Assembly: GCA_963759955.1 (NCBI GenBank)
Contig: CAVXCA010000077.1
Span: 1-64,000, forward strand
Origin: Roseiarcus sp963759955
GTDB lineage: Bacteria > Pseudomonadota > Alphaproteobacteria > Rhizobiales > Beijerinckiaceae
Direction: 5' to 3'
Length of the DNA stretch: 64,000 bases
Positions within the stretch are counted from its first letter, which is position 1. Every line of letters starts with the position of its first letter. Shown one piece after another: positions 14,581 to 23,223 of this stretch. A program made the position numbers and the translations under genes. The notes under the pieces were generated by a model, which was not told the origin of the DNA, ran no database searches, and saw only the letters and a program-made list of their open reading frames with translations.

Positions 14581-15977
14581 TTTGATATCCCCGCGTCCAT
14601 GAATTCAGTGATCTTCCTCTTCGCTTCGTCGTCAGTATCCGCGTGATAAACTCGGAACGCCTTATATGTCTTGAGCCCGGCAACCACATTCGATCGCTTC
14701 GAAAGGTCGACTAAGTGGTCGCCTTCTGTGCGGATATTGATCTGATTGAGTGGCCCCTTCGCATCTTCCGTCAGCGCGTTGTACGGAGAGCGCGCTACCT
14801 CGTCGATCAATATTCGCGGAGGCGCGTCGGGAAATTTAGCCGACAATTCGTCGAGGTATTTGCCGATCTCGTCGCGGATGCCGGCGCACACGGTATCTGC
14901 CTCGGAAGACGAGGCAGCGCCGTCATCCTTAACATGTGCGATCTTCGCGCGCACGTCGATGCACTTGTAGAGTTTGCGATCCCGCATACGCTCCGCGAAC
15001 TTGCTGATACACTCATCGCCGCTGTTGGCCATAAGCGAGAGGCCCCCCCAAATAACCGTGTCGTCAAGCGCCAGCGCGCATTCGATATTATCAGGGGTCT
15101 GCGCGAACTTCACGAGCGGGTGCGTCTTCGGCAGTCCCGACTTCTCGATGGAGCCATCTCTGATGAGCTTGATGGTGCGCGAGAGCAGCTCGGTGTAAAT
15201 CTTCTCTGCGCCGCGGGTCGCCTTGTGAAAATACACGGTCGGATAAAGCTGAAATAGCCCGAGCACGTATGCTTCCGCGGCGAAAATAGCTTTGCGTCCG
15301 AGAACGAAGGTCTGGACAGGTTTGAGCCTCGTTTCGTCGACGCTGTGTTCCACCTCGCCCACTTCGAGATTCTCCATGAGCCATTCGAAGTCGATTCCCG
15401 CGTGCTGACTGCCCGTCATGAGGCGGTCGCGTCGCATGTAGTCCAAACGGTCCGCATCGAACTGGCTCGAGACGACCGCTGAGTAGATGGTAGGCGTACC
15501 GCTGCCGCTCACCATGTCCGCCACGTCATTCGCGAAGCCGCTGCCCATCTCCCGCAGTTCGTTGAATACTTCGCCGTCACGGATGAGGAAGTCGCTGACC
15601 GCCTCATGGTTCGCCATTTTGAGGTTGAATCGCTCTCCGATCTTCTCGAACGCGTGGCTGAATGGCCCATGCCCCAGGTCGTGCACAAGCGCCGCGGCGA
15701 GCGCTTGGTCTACCCGAGCATCCTTCGCGGGGATGTATTTCTCGACTACTTTCATCAGCCGCCTAGCGGTGTGGAAGACTCCCACGCTATGAAGCAGCCG
15801 CGAGTGGGTGGCTCCCGGATAGACGAAGTCCGAAAACCCGAGCTGCTTGATGCGCCGTAGCCGCTGAAACGGACGGGTCTGAACGACCCGCCACAGCACG
15901 CCTTCCAGCTGCGACCTTTCGACATTGAATTCGATAAGGTCGTGCAGTGGGTCGCGAATCCGTTGCTGCTTGGGCAT
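14568..15977 (-). CDS. HD-domain phosphohydrolase (SAMHD1/YwfO-like)
   Basis: This 469-residue protein belongs to the HD superfamily group that includes SAMHD1 and YwfO. It starts with IRDPLHDLIEF, and the HD motif set is present: H63 in THSRLLHSVGVFHT, H99-D100 in ALVHDLGHGPFSHAFE, and D176 in DADRLDYMRRD. Relatives hydrolyse nucleoside triphosphates or related nucleotides. The C-terminal half (about 300-469) is less recognisable. G+C in sampled 60-base lines is about 52-58%, lower than the ~63-65% of flanking genes, which suggests horizontal origin. Its partner gene overlaps its end. The nucleotide substrate is unknown. Confidence 0.85.
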   Translation of the reverse strand: MPKQQRIRDPLHDLIEFNVERSQLEGVLWRVVQTRPFQRLRRIKQLGFSDFVYPGATHSRLLHSVGVFHTARRLMKVVEKYIPAKDARVDQALAAALVHDLGHGPFSHAFEKIGERFNLKMANHEAVSDFLIRDGEVFNELREMGSGFANDVADMVSGSGTPTIYSAVVSSQFDADRLDYMRRDRLMTGSQHAGIDFEWLMENLEVGEVEHSVDETRLKPVQTFVLGRKAIFAAEAYVLGLFQLYPTVYFHKATRGAEKIYTELLSRTIKLIRDGSIEKSGLPKTHPLVKFAQTPDNIECALALDDTVIWGGLSLMANSGDECISKFAERMRDRKLYKCIDVRAKIAHVKDDGAASSSEADTVCAGIRDEIGKYLDELSAKFPDAPPRILIDEVARSPYNALTEDAKGPLNQINIRTEGDHLVDLSKRSNVVAGLKTYKAFRVYHADTDDEAKRKITEFMDAGISKWPA

Positions 15978-16409
15978 TCGTCCGAATCACCTAGATGGCA
16001 GCACATATGTACCATAGAACAAAACGCGAACCCGTCAACTTCCATCCGAAGAGCGAAACACAGCGTGGTAAAAGAAACCTTTCGGGCCATCCGATCGATA
16101 TCGGCGACCAAGCGACACTATCCGGCGCGGGCCGACGCTGTCGGAAGGCGTATCAATCGGACCCATTGGCCAACCGATGCACAGGACAGCTTTCCGCCGA
16201 GTGCAATCCGGCGGTACGTTCGTCCGAGCACAAACATGGGGAAGGTCAGGCGCAGTGTCCGCTTCGGGCCGTTGGCCGCGGTTAGAGCGGACGGTCCGAA
16301 AGCCCGCAAGGTCGGCCGCGGAATTCCCACTGACAACGGTGCGCCCCCCAGCAAAAAAGGGCGGCCGAAGCCGCCCTTTCCACCAAATCTTGAGCGGAAG
16401 CCCCTCGCA
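15978..16409. other. gap between rpsI and the HD gene
   Basis: This 432-bp region holds the rpsI terminator at its right end (16353-16379) and presumably the promoter of the HD gene at its left end, which is A+T-rich around 15985-16080. No convincing gene is visible in the middle. It is likely one junction of the inserted module. Confidence 0.45.
16353..16379 (-). terminator. rho-independent terminator after rpsI
   Basis: On the minus strand GGGCGGC-TTCG-GCCGCCC forms a perfect 7-bp stem with a stable tetraloop, followed by TTTTTT. It lies 31 bp after the rpsI stop codon. With AAA before the stem it could also work in the other direction. This ends the ribosomal operon before the inserted module. 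Confidence 0.9.
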
Positions 16410-16892
16410 TCACCGCTTCGAGAACTGGAAGCTCGCGCGGGCTTTCTTGTGGCCGTATTTCTTGCGCTCGACGACGCGCGAGTCGCGGGTGAGGAAGCCC
16501 TCTTTCTTCAACGGGCCGCGCAGTTCGGGCTCGTAATAGGTCAGCGCCTTGGCGAGGCCGTGGCGCACCGCGCCGGCCTGGCCGGAGAGGCCGCCGCCCG
16601 CGACCGTCGCCGTCAGATCGTACTGGGTGAGGCGGTTGGCGACGACCAGCGGCTGGTTGAGGATCATGCGCAGCACGGGCCTAGCGAAATAGACGTCGAG
16701 CGGCTTGCCGTTGACGGTCGCCTTGCCCTTGCCGGGCTTGATCCAGACGCGCGCGACGGCGTTCTTGCGCTTGCCGGTGGCGTAGGCGCGGCCGAGCTTG
16801 TCGAGCTTCTGCACATGGACGGGCGCTTCGGCCGCGGGCGGCGCGATCGCCGAACCCTTGAGGTCGGCGAGGGAGGAAAGTGTCTCGGCCAT
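16410..16892 (-). CDS. rpsI: 30S ribosomal protein S9 (uS9)
   Basis: uS9 is a small-subunit head protein whose C-terminal tail reaches the P-site tRNA. The 160-residue protein has an N-terminal extension of about 30 residues usual for alphaproteobacteria. The family core follows: GRAYATGKRKNAVARVWIKPG, VNGKPLDVYF, the GGGLSGQAGAVRHGLAKAL segment, and the basic end DSRVVERKKYGHKKARASFQ with FSKR. It starts 3 bp after the rplM stop and is co-transcribed with it. Confidence 0.97.
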   Translation of the reverse strand: MAETLSSLADLKGSAIAPPAAEAPVHVQKLDKLGRAYATGKRKNAVARVWIKPGKGKATVNGKPLDVYFARPVLRMILNQPLVVANRLTQYDLTATVAGGGLSGQAGAVRHGLAKALTYYEPELRGPLKKEGFLTRDSRVVERKKYGHKKARASFQFSKR

Positions 16893-16895
16893 GGA

Positions 16896-17366
16896 TCAGG
16901 CGCTCCGGCTGTTCTTGGGATTGAGCTTGGCGACGTCGAGAGTCGTCGGCGACTGCGCGGCGTGCGGGTGGTCGGGGCCCTTATAGACCTTGAGGTTGCC
17001 GAGCTGCTTGCGGCCCAGCGGCCCGCGCGGCAGCATGCGCTCGACCGCCTTCTCGACGATCCGCTCGGGGAACTTGCCCTCGAGGATCGACTTGGCGGAG
17101 CGCTCTTTGATGCCGCCGATATAGCCGGTGTGGTGGTAATAGACCTTCTGGTCGCGCTTGCGGCCGGTGAACACCACCTTCTCGGCGTTGACGACGATGA
17201 CGTTGTCGCCGTCGTCGATGTGCGGGGTGAAGGAGGGCTTGTGCTTGCCGCGCAGGCGCATCGCGACGATCGTCGCCAGGCGTCCGACGACGAGGCCCTT
17301 GGCGTCGATGAGAAGCCACTTCTTCTCGACGTCGGCCGTCTTGGTCGAATGGGTCTTGCCGAACAT
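16896..17366 (-). CDS. rplM: 50S ribosomal protein L13 (uL13)
   Basis: uL13 is an early-assembly large-subunit protein. The 156-residue protein has KKWLLIDAKGLVVGRLATIV, HIDDGDNVIVVNAEKVVFTG, and PERIVEKAVERMLPRGPLGR followed by NLKVYKGPDHPHAAQSP, all standard for the family. It is the first gene of the rplM-rpsI operon, and the promoter should lie in the gap before the thioesterase gene. Confidence 0.97.
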   Translation of the reverse strand: MFGKTHSTKTADVEKKWLLIDAKGLVVGRLATIVAMRLRGKHKPSFTPHIDDGDNVIVVNAEKVVFTGRKRDQKVYYHHTGYIGGIKERSAKSILEGKFPERIVEKAVERMLPRGPLGRKQLGNLKVYKGPDHPHAAQSPTTLDVAKLNPKNSRSA

Positions 17367-17504
17367 GAAATGCCGTTCCGTTCTTTCAGAGCGCGCCCAC
17401 GACGGCGCGCCGGTCAGGGCCGCGCTTATAGAGGCGGCGGCGGGGACGCGTCAACCACGAATGCGCGGAATCGGCCGAAAAAGCGGAGTTTTTTCGATGC
17501 GGTA

Positions 17505-17960
17505 CTATGATACCGCACTCTCGTCGCCGCGCGCCGGAATCGAATAGGTGCCGGTCGCGTGCGCGACCATCGCCGCCTCGCCGAGCGAATGCAGCGCGAC
17601 CTCGCCGACGGCGAGGCGTTTGCCCAGCTTCATCAGCCGCGCCTTGCCGATCAGATCGCCGGGCGCGGGCTTGCGCAGGAAATTGATGTTGAGGTTGGTC
17701 GTCACCGCCAGCGGCACGCGGCCGATCTGGGCGAGGATGGCGACGTAGAGCGCGACGTCGGCGAGCGCGAACATCGCCGGCCCCGAAATCGTGCCGCCGG
17801 GGCGCAGGTGGTCGGCGTGATATTTCAGCCGCACCCGCGCGCTCATCGGCCCGATCTGCTCGATCGCGTGCGTCCCCGAGCTCCAGAACTGCGGGAAGAT
17901 GTGCCCGAGATAGCTTCTGAGCCCCTCCAGGGTGAAGGCGAGCTGCGGCGGCGGCGACAT
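17505..17960 (-). CDS. PaaI-type hotdog thioesterase
   Basis: This 151-residue hotdog-fold protein resembles PaaI-family acyl-CoA thioesterases: RVRLKYHADHLRPGGTISGP and AMFALADVALYVAILAQIG carry the central helix and the conserved Gly/Asp region. NLNINFLRKPAPGDLIGKARL and GEVALHSLGEAAMVAHATGTYSI form the C-terminal strands. The start at 17960 (MSPPPQ) has AGGA 7-10 bases before it and is preferred over an ATG at 18008. The substrate is unknown. It sits upstream of rplM on the same strand. Confidence 0.85.
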   Translation of the reverse strand: MSPPPQLAFTLEGLRSYLGHIFPQFWSSGTHAIEQIGPMSARVRLKYHADHLRPGGTISGPAMFALADVALYVAILAQIGRVPLAVTTNLNINFLRKPAPGDLIGKARLMKLGKRLAVGEVALHSLGEAAMVAHATGTYSIPARGDESAVS

Positions 17961-18155
17961 GGGGCGTTCCTGGCTGACGACGGGCGAAATCGCTTGTGCG
18001 CGATGCATAGCCGGCGGCGCGGCAAGGCGCCATAGCGGCGAGCGTCAACTCGCCGGCCCCCGGCCGCTTGCGGCGCCATGAAGAATCGCGTCGCGCCATC
18101 GCCCGCGAAATGCTAGGTAAGTATGCCAAGGAAAGTCGCATTACCGGAGCCTGAA

Positions 18156-18389
18156 ATGACCGCCACGGTGACGAGCAAAGGCCAGGTGACGCTGCCGAAG
18201 GCCGTTCGCGACCTTCTCGACATCGGACCGGGCAGCCTTATCGATTTCGAGCGAGCGCCGGATGGGCGCATCGTTCTGGTGAAGGTGGAAAGGACCGTGC
18301 GAGCGAGTCGTTTCTCGCGGCTGCGCGGCCACGCCGGAAAGGGCCTCAGCACCGACGAAATCATGGCCCTGACGCGCGGCGAAGACTGA
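18156..18389 (+). CDS. vapB: AbrB-type antitoxin (VapB-like)
   Basis: This 77-residue protein has an N-terminal AbrB/SpoVT swapped-hairpin DNA-binding domain (TVTSKGQVTLPKAVRDLLDI, then PGSLIDFERAPDGRIVLVKV). A C-terminal tail follows (LRGHAGKGLSTDEIMALTRG), which in this class wraps the toxin. The start at 18156 follows GGAG at the proper distance, and an upstream ATG at 18123 is less likely. It ends one base before the toxin start. As in other VapBC pairs it should bind the promoter together with the toxin. Confidence 0.9.
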   Translation: MTATVTSKGQVTLPKAVRDLLDIGPGSLIDFERAPDGRIVLVKVERTVRASRFSRLRGHAGKGLSTDEIMALTRGED

Positions 18390-18390
18390 C

Positions 18391-18795
18391 GTGACCCTCG
18401 TCGACGCGAACGTGCTGCTCGATCTCGTCACCGACGACCCCGCCTGGTCGGCGTGGTCGCTGGCGAGGCTCGAGGAAGCCGCCCTCGTCGGGCCGATCGT
18501 CATCAACGACGTCGTCTATGCAGAAATCTCGACGCGCTACGCCCGGATCGAAGATCTCGATTCGATGCTGGCCGAAGCGCAGATCCGGATCGCGCCGATT
18601 CCGCGATCCGCGCTCTTCCTTGCCGGCAAGGCCTTCCTGCGGTATCGAGCGGCCGGTGGCGCGCGCGCCGGCGTCCTGCCCGATTTCTTCATCGGCGCCC
18701 ACGCCGCCGTCGAACGCTGGCCGTTGTTGACCCGCGACGCGCAGCGATATCGCACGTATTTTCCTGGAGTGACGGTGGTGGCGCCGGGCGATTAG
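18391..18795 (+). CDS. vapC: PIN-domain toxin (VapC-like ribonuclease)
   Basis: This 134-residue PIN-domain protein starts at GTG one base after the antitoxin stop. The acidic metal-binding residues are all in place: D5 in TLVDANVLLDL, E45 in VVYAEIS, D98 in VLPDFFIGAHA and D116 in LLTRDAQRY. PIN toxins of this type cut RNA, often tRNA or rRNA, when the antitoxin is degraded. The toxin looks intact, so the module is probably functional. Confidence 0.9.
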   Translation: MTLVDANVLLDLVTDDPAWSAWSLARLEEAALVGPIVINDVVYAEISTRYARIEDLDSMLAEAQIRIAPIPRSALFLAGKAFLRYRAAGGARAGVLPDFFIGAHAAVERWPLLTRDAQRYRTYFPGVTVVAPGD

Positions 18796-18955
18796 TTCAC
18801 AGTCGGGGCTCAACCCTCGCCCCTGGAGCCGATGACGCTTCTGGTCACGCTCGCAGACCTGCGAGATGCGCTTTGAGCGGCGCCGCCGTTTCGCCCCCTT
18901 GTTGGGCGACCTGTCCGGCTTGCCGGCCCGGGACGACGCGGGTTAGAGGGGGACG

Positions 18956-19519
18956 ATGAATTTTGTCGCGATAGACTTCGAGACCGCGAATTATCAGCCC
19001 GACAGCGCGTGCGCGGTCGGACTGGTGAAAGTGGTCGGCGGCGAAATCGTCGACAAGGCGGTTCACCTGATCCGACCGCCGACGAAGCAATTCGTGTTCA
19101 CCTATGTCCATGGATTGACCTGGAAAGACGTGGCGAAGTCGGACGACTTCGGGACGCTGTGGCCGAAGCTCGAGCCGTTTCTCGAAGGCGCGCAGTTTCT
19201 TGCCGCGCACAACGCCTCCTTCGACAAAGGCGTCCTGCACGCATGCTGCGCCGGCTATGGGATACGCGCACCGTCGCTGCCCTTTCGCTGCACCATGCAG
19301 ATTTCTCGACGCGCCTGGAACATCTATCCCACCAAGCTGTCCGACGTCTGCCGCGAGCTCAAGATCGTGCTCAACCACCACGAAGCGCTGTCCGATGCGA
19401 TGGCCTGCGCGCAGATCGTTCTCGCGGCTGACAAGAAGCAGGGGCGCGGCGGGACCGGCCGGAAGGGCCCCGACACGGCGGGAACCATCAAATCTGCGAC
19501 GCGACCGCCGTCGCGCTGA
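18956..19519 (+). CDS. DEDDh 3'-5' exonuclease (DNA polymerase III epsilon-like)
   Basis: This 187-residue protein has the exonuclease fold of the epsilon family: VAIDFETANYQ with D7 and E9 in motif I, LAAHNASFDKGVLHACC in motif II, and NHHEALSDAMACAQIVL in motif III with the catalytic His and Asp. No polymerase or helicase domain is attached. A low-complexity Gly/Arg tail follows about residue 160. It likely trims single-stranded DNA or RNA ends. It lies alone, and the first TTGGAAA array is downstream on the same strand. Confidence 0.9.
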   Translation: MNFVAIDFETANYQPDSACAVGLVKVVGGEIVDKAVHLIRPPTKQFVFTYVHGLTWKDVAKSDDFGTLWPKLEPFLEGAQFLAAHNASFDKGVLHACCAGYGIRAPSLPFRCTMQISRRAWNIYPTKLSDVCRELKIVLNHHEALSDAMACAQIVLAADKKQGRGGTGRKGPDTAGTIKSATRPPSR

Positions 19520-20032
19520 TCGAGCGTCCGCCCCAGCGGGCTCGGCGGACAAACGTTCGCAGCACGGTTGCGACACTTTCTTCCGGAAAACCGAAAATCA
19601 TGTTACATATCGATCTTCCGCGAGGCGTTGCGCATCGGCCGGCGCGGCGACGACGCGAGCAGAATTGCGGCTCGGAGGCTTCGAGAACGGCGAAATCGCC
19701 GTGGCCGCCGCCAAGCCCCTGATTTCGTTGAAAACCGCCAAAGAATTTGTTTGGAAATCCTTGGAAAAGCTTGGAAAAGTTTGGAATTTCCTTGGAAAAA
19801 GCTTGGATTTCCTTGGAAAGGCTTGGAAAAGCTTGCTCCCGCCAACCCGGCGCGCGCGACCGACAAAGTCGTGCACGACCGCTGAATGGAATTTTCGACC
19901 GCCCTCCCCCACGTCGCGCGCCGGTCTTTTGCATTCGATGATTTCCGGCGATAACTAGCTCAAAGGCGCCGACGACCTGACCGGACGACCCCGTCCGGCC
20001 ACGCGCCAAGACCTCGAGGGAGGAGCGCCGCC
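19520..20032. other. gap holding helically phased array 1
   Basis: This 513-bp gap separates the exonuclease gene from the crotonase gene, both on the plus strand. Its main content is the TTGGAAA array at 19750-19835, described separately. Frames that cross the array encode Leu/Lys/Trp-rich repeats and are not considered genes. A T/A-rich patch around 19590-19620 may be a promoter. Nothing else is recognised. Confidence 0.5.
19750..19835 (+). repeat. array 1 of TTGGAAA units at 10-11 bp spacing
   Basis: About eight units of TTGGAAA or TTGGATT follow one another every 10-11 bases, with AAGC or TTCC between them. The A- and T-runs therefore fall on the same face of the helix, which is the pattern of intrinsically curved DNA. 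It is far richer in A+T than its surroundings. The array ends about 198 bp before the crotonase start codon. A second array with the same unit occurs at 57291-57390. Confidence 0.85.
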
Positions 20033-20851
20033 ATGAACGCCTCGCCGCGAAACGAAACCCCGCCCGCCCTTCTGCGCCGAGAGGATCAAGGCGGCGTCGC
20101 GACGCTGACGCTGCAAGCGCCGGCCTCGCGCAACGCGCTGAGCCTGGCGATGATCGAAGCGCTGATGAGCGAATTCGCCGCGCTCGGCGCGGACCCGTCG
20201 GTTCGCGTCGTCGTCCTCGCCGGCGACGGCCCGGCGCTTTCGGCCGGACACGATCTCAAGGAGCTCAGGGCCCATCGCAACGACGCCGATCGCGGCCAGG
20301 CCTTCTACGAGCGCGTCATGAAACTCTGCGCCGAGTTGATGCAGCAGATCGTCGCGCTGCCCAAGCCGGTGATCGCGGCCGTCGAGGGCGTCGCGACCGC
20401 GGCGGGCTGCCAGCTCGTCGCCGCCTGCGATCTCGCGATCGCCGGCGATCGCGCGCGCTTCGCCCTGCCCGGCGTCTCCATCGGCCTCTTCTGTTCGACG
20501 CCGCTGGTCGCGGTCGGCCGCGCGATTTCGCGCAAGCGCGCGATGGAGATGGCGCTGACCGGAGCGCTCTACAGCGCCGAGGAGGCCGAACGCTTCGGCC
20601 TCGTCAATCGCGTCGTCCCCGCCGGCGAGGCGCTCGCCGAAGCGCAGAGCCTCGCCGGCGGCATCGCCGCGCGCTCGGCGGCGACGTTGGCGATCGGCAA
20701 ACGCGCGTTCTATCAGCAGATGGAAAGGCCGCTCGCCGAGGCCTACGCGCTCGCCTCCAAGGCGATGGTCGACAATCTCGCCCACCCCGACGCCAGCGAA
20801 GGCATCGGCGCCTTCCTCGACAAGCGTGATCCGCATTGGGAGGGCGCGTGA
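20033..20851 (+). CDS. enoyl-CoA hydratase/isomerase family protein
   Basis: This 272-residue crotonase-fold protein has NALSLAMIEALMSEF, the oxyanion-hole segment GPALSAGHDLKEL, and ATAAGCQLVAACDLAIAGD. The following segment reads FALPGVSIGLFCSTPLVAVG, where classical hydratases carry a second catalytic Glu. This makes it closer to the ECHDC3-like group than to FadB-type hydratases, and its reaction is uncertain. GAGGGAGGAG precedes the ATG. Its stop overlaps the start of the CoA-binding protein gene, so the two form an operon. Confidence 0.88.
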   Translation: MNASPRNETPPALLRREDQGGVATLTLQAPASRNALSLAMIEALMSEFAALGADPSVRVVVLAGDGPALSAGHDLKELRAHRNDADRGQAFYERVMKLCAELMQQIVALPKPVIAAVEGVATAAGCQLVAACDLAIAGDRARFALPGVSIGLFCSTPLVAVGRAISRKRAMEMALTGALYSAEEAERFGLVNRVVPAGEALAEAQSLAGGIAARSAATLAIGKRAFYQQMERPLAEAYALASKAMVDNLAHPDASEGIGAFLDKRDPHWEGA

Positions 20852-21369
20852 ACCACGATTCCTATTCCGACGATTATATCCGCGGCATTCTTCTCGGCGT
20901 GAAGCGGATCGCGATGGTCGGTGCCTCCGCCAATACGGCGCGGCCTTCCTTCTTCGTGCTGAAATATCTTTCCGAGCGCGGCTTCACGATGCTGCCGATC
21001 AATCCGGGCCTCGCCGGCGGCGCCATTCTCGGCCTGCCCGTCTACGCGCATCTGGCCGACGCGCCCGGGCCGATCGAGATGGTCGACATCTTCCGCAATT
21101 CCGAGGCGGCGGGCGCCGTCGTCGACGAGGCGCTGGCGCTCGATCCGCTGCCCCGCGCGATCTGGACGCAGCTCGGCGTGCGCAACGACGCCGCGGCGGC
21201 GCGCGCCGAGGCCAAGGGCGTCAGCGTCGTGATGAACCGCTGCCCCAAAATCGAGTACGGCCGCCTATCCGGCGAGATTGGCTGGAGCGGCGTCAACTCG
21301 CGTATCATTTCGGCGCGCAAGCCGACCGCCGGATCGGGGTTTCAGCGGCTGACGATCAAGCCGCGTTGA
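20848..21369 (+). CDS. CoA-binding domain protein (YccU-like)
   Basis: This 173-residue Rossmann-type CoA-binding protein has IAMVGASANTARPSFFVLKY at about residues 20-40, then INPGLAGGAILGLPVYAHL, VDIFRNSEAAGAVVDEAL, AIWTQLGVRNDAAA and VVMNRCPKIEYGRL. The family resembles the first domain of succinyl-CoA synthetase alpha. The cellular role is unknown. The GTG start overlaps the crotonase stop (GTGA), with GGAGG upstream. Pairing with a crotonase fits a CoA-ester-related job. Confidence 0.9.
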   Translation: MNHDSYSDDYIRGILLGVKRIAMVGASANTARPSFFVLKYLSERGFTMLPINPGLAGGAILGLPVYAHLADAPGPIEMVDIFRNSEAAGAVVDEALALDPLPRAIWTQLGVRNDAAAARAEAKGVSVVMNRCPKIEYGRLSGEIGWSGVNSRIISARKPTAGSGFQRLTIKPR

Positions 21370-21630
21370 CTGCCTAAGGTTAATGGACCGTCGTCGCGAA
21401 GGCCTGTTTCAACGCCGATGTCGTGGTTTGGCGGCGACGCGAATTAATGCGCTCTTTCATTGACTTTGGCGGGATTTCTTCTATATGCAGACTTGGTCGA
21501 GGGCGCGATCGAAGCTCCGACTTCGCGCGGCGTGACGATCGTGTCCTCGCGCAAGCGCGACCCTCAAGAGCCGCGCCATCGTGGATGGGCGCCGCATGCG
21601 CCCCAAAAGTCTTTATCCCTGTGAGACGAA

Positions 21631-23142
21631 ATGAAATTTGATGAACTCGGCCTGAGCGAGAAAGTGCTCAACGCCGTCCAAGCGTCCGGCTACGACACGC
21701 CGACGCCTATTCAAGAACAAGCCATTCCCTATGCGCTGCAAGGGCGCGACATTCTGGGCATCGCCCAGACCGGCACCGGCAAGACCGCGGCGTTCACGCT
21801 GCCGATGCTGTCGATGTTGGAAAAGGGGCGCGCCCGGGCGCGCATGCCGCGCACGCTGATCCTCGAGCCGACGCGCGAACTCGCTGCGCAGGTCGAGGAA
21901 GCCTTCGGCAGATACGGCGTCAACCATAAGCTCAATTTGGCGCTGTTGATCGGCGGCGTCTCGTTCGCCGACCAGGAGGCCAAGATCACCCGCGGCGCCG
22001 ACGTGCTGATCGCGACGCCCGGCCGCCTGCTCGATTTCGCCGAGCGCGGCAAGATCCTGCTGACCGGCATCGAGATTCTGGTCATCGACGAAGCCGATCG
22101 CATGCTCGACATGGGGTTCATCCCCGACATCGAGCGGATCTGCAAGCTGGTGCCGTTCACCCGCCAGACGCTGTTCTTCTCCGCCACCATGCCGCCGGAA
22201 ATCACCCGGCTCACCGAGACTTTCCTGCACAATCCGATCCGTATCGAGGTCGCTCGCGCGGCCTCGACTGCCGAGGGCATCACCCAGACTCTGGTGCGCT
22301 CGGGCTCTTCGCCCGAGGAGAAGCGGGCGACCTTGCGGCACCTCATTCGCGGCGCCGACAATTTCAAGAACGCGATCATCTTCTGCAACCGCAAGCGCGA
22401 CGTGCAGGTGGTCTATCGCTCGCTGGAGAAGCACGGCTTTTCCGTCGGCGCGCTGCACGGCGATCTCGATCAACGCTCGCGCATGGCCGCGCTCGACGCG
22501 TTCCGCAACAATTCCGTGCAGTTGCTCGTCTGCTCGGACGTGGCGGCGCGTGGGCTCGACATTCCCGACGTCAGCCACGTCATCAATTACGACGCTCCTC
22601 ATCACGCCGAGGACTACGTCCATCGCATCGGCCGCACGGGTCGCGCGGGCAAGCTCGGCGTCGCCCTGACGATCGTCACCCGCGCCGACACGCGCTCGAT
22701 CGAGGACATCGAGAAACTGATCGCCCGGAAGATCGATTGGCAGGCCGGCGAGGAGGCTCCCGTCGAAGAGGAGCCGGAAAGCGCCCATGCCGGCCGCGAA
22801 CATCGCGGCGGGCGCGGACGCGGACGCGGCGGCGAGGCCAGATCGTCCGCCCATCGCGGGCATGGCGGCGCCCACGCGGCCCCGCCCGCGCAGGGCGAAG
22901 CGCACGAGCCGCGTTCGCCGGAGCGTCATTCCCGCGGGCCGCGCGCCCCAGAGCGCGCTGAGCGCGAGACCGCGACGCCGCGACCCGCCGCGCAGGCCCG
23001 CCCCGCCCCGTCGCGCCGACCCCATCGCGGCGAAGAGTCGGAGGCGCCGGTCATCGGGCTCGGCGATCACGTCCCGAGCTTCCTGTTGCGGCCGGTGCGG
23101 CTGCCGCACGCCAAGGCGGTTCCCGCCGAGGCCGAAGACTGA
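21631..23142 (+). CDS. DEAD-box RNA helicase (RhlE-like)
   Basis: This 503-residue ATP-dependent RNA helicase has the full motif set. The Q motif is YDTPTPIQEQAIPYALQGRD, and Walker A is AQTGTGKT at 46-52. PTRELA, VIDEADRMLDMGF, SATMPPEI, DVAARGLDIPDVSHVINYD and HRIGRTGRAG follow. Beyond residue 370 the protein is a basic Arg/Gly/Pro/His-rich tail, as in RhlE and CsdA types, used for RNA binding. The gene has a 261-bp upstream gap, possibly a long leader of the kind seen in cold-induced helicases. It likely works in ribosome assembly or RNA decay. Confidence 0.93.
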   Translation: MKFDELGLSEKVLNAVQASGYDTPTPIQEQAIPYALQGRDILGIAQTGTGKTAAFTLPMLSMLEKGRARARMPRTLILEPTRELAAQVEEAFGRYGVNHKLNLALLIGGVSFADQEAKITRGADVLIATPGRLLDFAERGKILLTGIEILVIDEADRMLDMGFIPDIERICKLVPFTRQTLFFSATMPPEITRLTETFLHNPIRIEVARAASTAEGITQTLVRSGSSPEEKRATLRHLIRGADNFKNAIIFCNRKRDVQVVYRSLEKHGFSVGALHGDLDQRSRMAALDAFRNNSVQLLVCSDVAARGLDIPDVSHVINYDAPHHAEDYVHRIGRTGRAGKLGVALTIVTRADTRSIEDIEKLIARKIDWQAGEEAPVEEEPESAHAGREHRGGRGRGRGGEARSSAHRGHGGAHAAPPAQGEAHEPRSPERHSRGPRAPERAERETATPRPAAQARPAPSRRPHRGEESEAPVIGLGDHVPSFLLRPVRLPHAKAVPAEAED

Positions 23143-23223
23143 AGTTCGCGCGGGGCTTCTGCGCCGCGCGCAATTGCGAGCCGCCGGCCGGGTCGCCGAA
23201 AGAACCCTCCGAAAAGGCCTGAG

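Noticed and set aside
16177..16536. Plus-strand frames crossing the rpsI terminator
   Set aside because: They run through a clear terminator and into the antisense of rpsI, without any motif.
19568..19885. Open frame giving Leu/Lys/Trp-rich repeats across array 1
   Set aside because: The repeats come from the DNA array itself. The frame has no start signals or family, and the A-run phasing explains the sequence better.
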